Assembly: GCA_963789885.1 (NCBI GenBank)
Contig: CAWBNB010000065.1
Location: forward strand, 1 to 22,138
Source of the DNA: DATEDA01 sp963789885
Lineage (GTDB): Bacteria > Pseudomonadota > Gammaproteobacteria > Burkholderiales > SG8-39
Direction: 5' to 3'
Length of the DNA stretch: 22,138 bases
Positions 16,517-22,138 of the stretch are shown here, in pieces (within the stretch, counting starts at the first letter, position 1; every line of letters begins with the position of its first letter). A program made the translations under genes and the position numbers. Under the pieces are notes generated by a model. It was not told the DNA's origin, made no database searches, and worked only from the letters and a program-made list of their open reading frames with translations.

Positions 16517-17524
16517 TCACTGCCACAACTCGACCCGCTCGCCCCGTCCGCGCATCTTCTCGGCCTGCGTCTGCAGGTAGCGCTGGAACGACGGCTCCTT
16601 GCGGTAGCCGCCGCTCGCCACGTAGTCGAGCCCGCCGGCGAGATGGAACGGCCGCACGTACGCCTCGATGCGGAACACCTCGCGGCCGCCGTCGAAGAGG
16701 ATCACCGTCGGCGTGTACGACACCTTCAGCGCGCGCGCCCACGCCTCCGCAGTCGTCTTCGCGCCCTGCGGCGTGACGAGCTCGGTGCGCTCGGCGAGCC
16801 CCAGCCGTACGACGTCGAAGCGCTGGAGCTGCCGCCTGACCCCGGCGCGCGCGAAGCCGTCGGCATGCATCTCGTCGCACGCCGTGCAATACGGCGTCTC
16901 GAAGATCACCGCGAGCGGTTTCGCGCCGGGCTTGCGGCGCAGATCGTAGGGCGGCTTCAGGAAGAACGGTTCGTCGGCAAGCTCCGGGCTCGCGGTATCG
17001 GGCCCCGCCGCCCGCATGTGCTCGGCGAACGGCAGCTTCGACTCCATCCTGCCGGCGACGTAGTCGAGCGCCGCCTCGAACCGGTGCGGCGGATAGAAGC
17101 CGTTGACCCGCGCGACGATCGCGCCCTTCTCGTCCAGGAAAAGCAGGGTTGGGGTGAACTGGACCTTGAGTGCGCGCGCGAGCGCCTTTTCGCTCATGGT
17201 GCGGCCATCGACCCAGGTGACTTCGCGGTCGCCCCAGATGTTGAGCGCGATGGCGACGATGTGCCTGCGCGTCTTCTCGACGATGCGCTGCTGCGAGAAA
17301 TTCGTCTTCATCAGCTGCGTGCAGTACGGGCAGCCGTCCTGGCCGAAGTAGACCATCACCCGCTTGCCGTCCTTCGCCGCATCGCGCACGTCGTCGCGAA
17401 AGTCGAGAAGGGTCTCCGCGAACCACGCCGGGATCTCGATCGCGTGCGGGCTCGGGTCCTGGGCGAGGGCCCCGGTGGCAAGCGCGAAGGCGACGGCGAG
17501 AACGAGTGCGTGCAGAGGGCGCAT
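16517..17524 (-). CDS. Periplasmic tandem thioredoxin-fold protein (SoxW-like)
   Basis: A 335-residue protein. A signal peptide (1-21, ending GALAQ) precedes two thioredoxin folds. Fold 1 (about 45-160) has CPYC at 65-68 in GQDGCPYCTQ and the cis-proline block FTPT at 123-126. Fold 2 (about 195-305) has CTAC at 213-216 and YTPT at 270-273. Both pairs are intact, so the protein should handle periplasmic disulfides or protect thiols. The first domain resembles SoxW-type thioredoxins, but no sox genes are in view. The ATG at 17524 lies three bases after the stop of the CDF exporter, so the two are almost certainly co-translated. That links it to metal export: one plausible job is keeping metal-exposed thiols reduced (inference). 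Confidence 0.88.
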   Translation of the reverse strand: MRPLHALVLAVAFALATGALAQDPSPHAIEIPAWFAETLLDFRDDVRDAAKDGKRVMVYFGQDGCPYCTQLMKTNFSQQRIVEKTRRHIVAIALNIWGDREVTWVDGRTMSEKALARALKVQFTPTLLFLDEKGAIVARVNGFYPPHRFEAALDYVAGRMESKLPFAEHMRAAGPDTASPELADEPFFLKPPYDLRRKPGAKPLAVIFETPYCTACDEMHADGFARAGVRRQLQRFDVVRLGLAERTELVTPQGAKTTAEAWARALKVSYTPTVILFDGGREVFRIEAYVRPFHLAGGLDYVASGGYRKEPSFQRYLQTQAEKMRGRGERVELWQ

Positions 17525-17527
17525 GGA

Positions 17528-18482
17528 TCAATCGATGCAGTCGCCGGGGTCGATCTGCACCGTCGAGTGCGCGATGCCGAACCGCTCCTTCAGGCGAACC
17601 TTGATCGCCGCGAGCGCCGCCCTCGCGTCGGTCGCCGGCGCGAGCTGCACGTGCAGCGTGACGAGCGACCGTTCGGTGTTGAGCATCCAGGCGTGCACGT
17701 GATGCACGTCGGTGAGGCCAGGGACCGCGGCCATCAGGTCGTGCCGCATCGCCGCCGCGTCGAAGCCTTCGGGCGTCCCCTCCATCAGCACGTGCCCGGC
17801 CTGGCGCGTCACGTCCCAGGCGCCGCGCAGGATGAGGAGCGTCAGGAAGATCGACAGGATCGGGTCGATCGGCGTCCAGCCGGTCGCGAGGATGACGATC
17901 GCGGCGACGACCGCGCCGACCGAGCCGAGCAGGTCGCCGAGCACGTGCAGGATCGCCGCGCGCACGTTGAGGTTGACGCGGTCGCCGCCACGCGAGCACG
18001 AAGAGCGCGACGAGGTTCACCGCGAGCCCCGCGGCGGCGACCCCGAGCATCGGGAGGCCGAGCACCGGCACCGGCGCGCGCAGGCGACCGACCGCCTCGA
18101 CGACGATCCACGCCGAGATCGCGAACAGCGCGAGTCCGTTCGCGAACGCGACGATGATCTCGAAGCGGTGATACCCGTAGGTGCGCTTGTCGTCGTGCGG
18201 CCGGCGCGCGACGCGGAACGCCGTCCACGCGAGCGCGAGCGCCGCGGTGTCGGAGAGCATGTGGCCGGCGTCGGCGATCAGCGCGAGCGAGCCGGCGAGC
18301 CAGCCGCCCAGCGCCTCGACGACCATGAACCCGCCGGTGAGGAGCAGCACCCAGAACATCCGGCGCTCGCCGTCGGCGGCGGTCCGCGGATGGTGGTGAC
18401 CGTCGTGCGCATGCGAGTGCCCGCCGTGGACGTGGGGGTGCGAATGCCCCCCGTCGGCGTGCGAGTGAGGATGGCTGGCCAC
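17528..18482 (-). CDS. Cation diffusion facilitator (CDF, CzcD/ZitB-like) metal exporter, one frameshift
   Basis: The His-rich N-terminus (HPHSHADGGHSHPHVHGGHSHAHDGHHH) is a typical metal-gathering segment of zinc-type CDF proteins. Helices follow, with the first metal site HMLSD (His and Asp four apart in IADAGHMLSDT), then YGYHRFEIIVAFANGLALF. The second site HVLGD lies after the frame change in NLNVRAAILHVLGDLLGSVGA. The C-terminal cytoplasmic domain (DVHHVHAWMLNTERSLVTLHV) is intact. Frame is lost near 17990: VALFVLA should run on into GGDRVNLNV, which is a net one-base surplus. Read together it is about 318 residues, normal length. GTG 18482 (GAGG upstream) is preferred; ATG 18527 would add 15 residues but has no ribosome binding site. 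It exports Zn, Co, Cd or a related divalent ion. Confidence 0.88.
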
Positions 18483-18600
18483 GCGGTGCTTGCCTCGATG
18501 TCCCGCCGAGCCTACCGCCTCCGCCATCCGGCCGCCAGCGCGACGCGGCGTCGGCCTTGCACGATGCCCTCCGGACGGTGCCAGGGGCGGTTCCCGCAGG

Positions 18601-19780
18601 CTAGCGGAGGTTCCCGGTGTGGCCGAGCGAGTAGCGGCCGGGCTGCGGCCAGACGGTCAAACCGTGCGGTTCCTTGCCCACCTTGATGCTCCGCACGTCG
18701 CCGGTCGTCGTGTCGATCGCGTAGACGACGTCGTCGAACCGCCCCGACAGCCAGAGCACCTTCCCGTCGGCGCTGACGTTCCCCATGTCGGGGCTGCCGC
18801 CGCCGGGGATCGGCCACGTCGCGACCACCTTGCGCGTCGCGAAGTCGATGACCGACACGCTGCCCTTTCCGCGCGGCGGACCGTACACCTTGTGCGAGCC
18901 CCGGTTCGCGACGTAGAGCTTCGTCCCGTCGCGGCTCGGGTACAGTCCGTGCGTCCCGGGGCCGGTCTCGATGAAACCCGCTTCGACGAACTTGTCGCCG
19001 TCGATCACGTGCACGCCGTCGGCATGCATGTCGGCGACGAAGAACAGGCTGCCGTCTGGCGAGGCACGGATGTCTTGCGGCATCCCGCCGCGCGAGAGCT
19101 TCAGATACCCCATCACCTTGCCCTCGACCATGTCGATCTTCGCGACCGTGCCCGAGAACTCGCAGGTGAAGATCGCGAAGCGGCCGTCGATCGAGAAATC
19201 GGCGTGATTGATCGCCGGCGCACTGCGGCACCGGGATCGAGCGCTGCAGCTTCATCGTCTGCGGGTCGCGGAGGTCGAGGCGCTTGCGCGCCTCGGCGAC
19301 CACGATCGCGGACCGGCCGTCCGGAGTGAAGTACATGTTGTACGGATCGTCCACCGCCATGTTCTTCCCCGGCTTGCCGGTGGCCGGATCGACCGGCGTC
19401 AGCGTGCCGTCGGTTCGCCCTTCGGCGTTGTTGGTGACCCACAGCGTCTTCAGGTCCCACGACGGCACGACGTGCTGCGGATTGAGCCCGACGCGGAACC
19501 GGTCGACGACCGTCATCGTCGCCGGGTCGATGACGTAGACATCGTTCGACTGCCGGTTCGGCACGTAGATGCGCTCGAGCGCACCGGCGGTCGCAGGTGC
19601 GAGCTTGCCCGCCGCGGTTTCGCTGTAGAGGTTGAGCGGGTTCACGACCGGCGGCATGCCGGGAACGGTTTCGACGGTGCGCGGCTGCGCCGAAGCGGCG
19701 CCGGCCCACACGGCGAGCGCGAGCGCGGGTACGGCAAGGACGTTCAAAGTGGTGGTGTGCATGGGCCGCAAGTCTCGCAT
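18601..19780 (-). CDS. Secreted YVTN/YncE-type beta-propeller protein, one frameshift
   Basis: MRDLRPMHTTTLNVL and a hydrophobic run ending GAASAQ make a signal peptide of about 32 residues. Propeller repeats follow: ERIYVPNRQSNDVYVIDPAT, KTLWVTNNAEG, DPYNMYFTPDGRSAIVV and, in the second frame, FSIDGRFAIFTCEFSGTVAKID, QDIRASPDGSLFFVADM, GLYPSRDGTKLYVANRG and VSADGKVLWLSGRFDDVVYAID. The frame is broken near 19213; removing one base there restores VPQCAGINHADFS, giving about 392 residues. The fold resembles YncE and cytochrome d1-type propellers but shows no haem or catalytic signature, so I assign no reaction. Start is ATG 19780, with 19762 possible; the first gives the charged signal-peptide end. 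It lies 32 bases after the four-helix membrane protein gene and may share its transcript. Confidence 0.85.
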
Positions 19781-19812
19781 GCCGCGACGTGGATCGCCAC
19801 TGGATCAGGGGC

Positions 19813-20295
19813 TTAGCGGTACCGCCGGCCGCGCGCGATCAGCAGCGCGAGCGGCGGGACGACGAGCCATTGCGCAAGCGGGGACAGCCCGACCTCGAGC
19901 CCGCCGATGCGCACCACCGGCATCGTCGCCGCATACGCCCAGTTTTGTCGGACGACCATGTTCAGCCATTCGCTGAGGACGGTGTAGCCGAGACCGATCG
20001 CAACCGTCAGCGCGGCGATCGTGCTCCAGCGCCACGCGCGCGGTTCGCCGGCCCGGGTCACGAGCAGCGCGATCGCGAGAGCGGCAGTGCCGATCAGCAC
20101 GTCGCCGAGCGTGCAGTGGATCACCGCGTACGCCTTGAACGCCGGGGTCGCGTCCCTCCAGAGCGTGTAGAGCGGCAGATGCGCGACTTCCCACGCGAGA
20201 TTCAGCGCGGCGAGGAGCGGCGCGAACCGGAGCACGATGAAGCGCAGCGCCGCGCGGTCTTCGTACCATCGCTGCCCGGAAGGGACGGTCATCAT
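19813..20295 (-). CDS. Four-helix membrane protein of unknown function
   Basis: A 160-residue protein from ATG 20295, with four hydrophobic segments: about 21-42 (LRFAPLLAALNLAWEVAHL), 56-79 (AVIHCTLGDVLIGTAALAIALL), 90-110 (IAALTVAIGLGYTVLSEWL) and 134-155 (PLAQWLVVPPLALLI). The lines WEVAHLPLYTLW and HCTLGD look like conserved, functionally constrained residues, but I do not recognise the family. The 20295 start has GGAG eight bases upstream (20304-20307). An alternative ATG at 20343 overlaps the TGA of the ATPase gene (TGATG) and would give coupled translation of a longer form. It sits directly after the copper-type ATPase and before the propeller gene on the same strand. A part in metal transport or envelope assembly is possible from position only. 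Confidence 0.75.
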   Translation of the reverse strand: MMTVPSGQRWYEDRAALRFIVLRFAPLLAALNLAWEVAHLPLYTLWRDATPAFKAYAVIHCTLGDVLIGTAALAIALLVTRAGEPRAWRWSTIAALTVAIGLGYTVLSEWLNMVVRQNWAYAATMPVVRIGGLEVGLSPLAQWLVVPPLALLIARGRRYR

Positions 20296-20342
20296 CGTGA
20301 GCGCTCCGTCCGCTCGTTCGCCTCGTTCTGGGCGCCCGAACA

Positions 20343-22138
20343 TCACAGCTTCACGCCGCGGAGCCGCAGCGCGTTGCCGATCACCGACACCGACGAGAGG
20401 CTCATCGCCGCGCTCGCGATCATCGGGTTGAGCAGCAGCGCGAGCAAGGGATACAGCACGCCTGCCGCGACCGGTACGCCGAGCGCGTTGTAGACGAACG
20501 CGAAGAAGAGGTTCTGCCGAATGTTTCCCATTGCGGCGCGCGAGAGCCGGCGTGCCTTGACGATGCCGCGCAGGTCGCCCTTGACGAGCACCACGCGCGC
20601 GCTCTGCATTGCGATGTCGGTGCCGTGGCCCATCGCGATCCCGACGTTCGCCTGCGCGAGCGCCGGCGCATCGTTGATCCCGTCGCCCGCCATCGCCACG
20701 ATGCGGCCCTTGTCCTGCATCTCCTTCACCACGCGGTGCTTGTCCTGCGGCAGCACTTCGCCGACGAATTCGGCGATCCCCAGGCGTTCGGCGACCGCGC
20801 GTGCGGTGTTGCGGTTGTCGCCGGTGAGCATGACGATCGTCACGCCGGCGGCGGTCAGCTCGCGCACCGCCTCGGGCGTCGACGCCTTGATCGGATCGGC
20901 CACCGCGACCAGCCCAGCGGGCCGGCGGTCGACCGCGACGAGCATCGCAGTCGCGCCCTCGCGCCGCAGCGGCTCGGCCTGCGCCTCGATCACGGCGTGT
21001 CGTAGATGCCGGCCTCGCCGAGGAACCGCGCGTTGCCGATCAGCGCTTCGTTCACCGACCGAGCCGCGTATGCCCTTCCGGTCACGGACTCGAAGCCGTT
21101 CACGGCGCTGAGCGCGAGGACCCCCGCGCGCTTTCGCGCCGGCGACGATCGCTGCCCGAGGGGATGCTCGCTCGCCTGCTCGAGGCTCGCGGCGAGGCCG
21201 AGCAGTTTGTCCTCGGCGAACCCCGGCGCCGCTGGCGATCGCGCGTTCAGCGCCGGTTTCCCTTCGGTCAGCGTTCCGGTCTTGTCGACGACCAGGGTAT
21301 CGACCTTCTTCATGGAGGTCGACGCCTCCGCATCCTTCATCGGCGCAGGTCGGCGCGCGCGCGCGCGGCCGATCTGTTCGGCCAGCGCGTAGCAACCTGG
21401 TCGGCGAAGGCTCCGGCTCGCGCGCGCACGCCTGGCGGTCGAGCACCGATACTGTCGACGACAAGCGCGTTAGCGAGCCGCGGCTCCGGCCGAGCCGCAC
21501 CCAGATGGCCGCGGCAGGCCGCTTTTACGCCGGGAACGAACCACGACGACACCAGGTCCGCGAGCCGCTGATCGCGCACCCGCGAGGTCGACGCCTTCGC
21601 CGACGAGGCGCGCAATCTGCGCCGCAGGGCGCCGACGTGTCGCGCCGACCTCTTCTCGGCGCTCGTCAGAAACGTCCCCGTCTGGTTGACCGTCCCGGCG
21701 GTGACCTTCGCGCCGGCGGTCTTCTCGACCGGGATCGGCTCGCCGGTGATCATCGACTCGTCGACGATCCGAATGCCCCTCGAGCACCGCGCCGTCGACG
21801 GGATCTTCGACCCGGGGCGAACGCGGACCGCTCGCCGGACTTCACTTCGGCGAGCGGCACTTCGCGCTCCGTGCCGTCCGGCTCGACCCGGATCGCCGTG
21901 TTCGGCGCGAGGCCGAGGAGCGCACGCACCGCGCTCGACGTTTGCGAGCGCGCCCGCAGCTCGAGTACCTCGCCAAGCAGGACGAGGGTCGTGATGACCG
22001 CCGCCGCCTCGAAGTAGAGCGGGACGAGCCCGTGCGCCTTGAACGCCTCGGGCAGCGCCCGGCGCGAGCACCGCGAATACGCTGAAGAGGTACGCGACCG
22101 CGACGCCGAGCCCGATCAGGTTGTACATGTTGAGGCGC
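20343..22138 (-). CDS. copA: Copper-type P1B ATPase (CopA-like), C-terminal part, frameshifted and cut by the window
   Basis: The 5' end lies beyond the window. Readable blocks in order are MYNLIGLGVAVAYLFSVFAV (an early helix), the actuator motif DESMITGEPIPVEK (about 21725-21765), the phosphorylation site DKTGT (Asp codon at 21284-21286), the SEHPLG nucleotide-site block, TGDNRNTA and GDGINDAPAL (about 20660-20695). The end is VYNALGVPVAAGVLYP and MSLSSVSVIGNALRL. The YN and MSxSS signatures in the last two helices mark Cu(I)-exporting P1B-1 ATPases. From 20343 to about 20995 the frame is clean; upstream it breaks repeatedly (near 21000, 21125, 21340, 21400-21480 and beyond). The CPC metal motif expected shortly before DKTGT cannot be read. 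Frameshifts at the contig end are probably errors. Confidence 0.88.
21353..21367. repeat. GC dinucleotide tract inside the ATPase gene
   Basis: Fifteen bases of alternating GC (21353-21367) lie between the DKTGT-containing frame and the next upstream fragment of the ATPase. The reading frame is lost here. Such a tract is a natural site for polymerase slippage or for base-calling indels. Confidence 0.6.

Noticed and set aside
18420..18482. Short repeated units that might suggest a tandem or CRISPR-like repeat
   Set aside because: They encode the His/Gly-rich N-terminus of the CDF exporter and have no spacer structure.

Overview
The window is a GC-rich stretch, coding on nearly every base, that reads like a chromosomal fragment of a betaproteobacterium close to Burkholderiales. 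The pointers are a Bug/TctC-type orphan binding protein, a fused isobutyryl-CoA mutase (IcmF), a Uup-type ABC-F protein and the codon use. I saw no tRNA, rRNA, CRISPR array, insertion sequence or phage gene. No gene-free stretch exceeds 300 bases; the longest is 6750-7034.

Layout. 21-471 holds a frameshifted YaiI/UPF0178 protein and 520-2684 a frameshifted YgiQ radical SAM protein. 2711-4592 is a plus-strand pair: a Bug-family solute receptor and an alpha/beta hydrolase of the kynurenine-formamidase type. 4614-6749 (minus) is a 711-residue secreted protein with a carboxypeptidase-regulatory-like domain, a CxxCH haem site and a propeller-like C-terminal part. 7035-7970 (minus, PanE-like) and 8093-8506 (plus, Rid family) diverge from a short shared region. 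8566-14661 is a minus-strand run, read from icmF through a membrane-anchored Mrr-like protein and an FKBP isomerase to an ABC-F ATPase, with gaps of 27, 38 and 4 bases. A branched-chain-amino-acid-type binding protein (14878-16035) diverges from icmF. 16159-22138 is a second minus-strand run: a copper-type P1B ATPase (cut by the window end), a four-helix membrane protein, a YVTN beta-propeller, a CDF metal exporter, a double-thioredoxin periplasmic protein and a small one-helix protein.

How the genes may work together. The last run combines two metal exporters with periplasmic redox and propeller proteins, which suggests metal handling and envelope thiol maintenance (inference). icmF with a divergent binding protein suggests uptake and rearrangement of short branched acids (weak inference).

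Sequence quality. Frameshifts cluster in the first ~2.4 kb and last ~1.1 kb, inside otherwise well-conserved proteins. Three isolated shifts lie near 16217, 17990 and 19213, and two of them are each repaired by deleting one base. This looks like low-coverage contig ends with indel errors rather than real gene decay, although the sequence alone cannot prove it.
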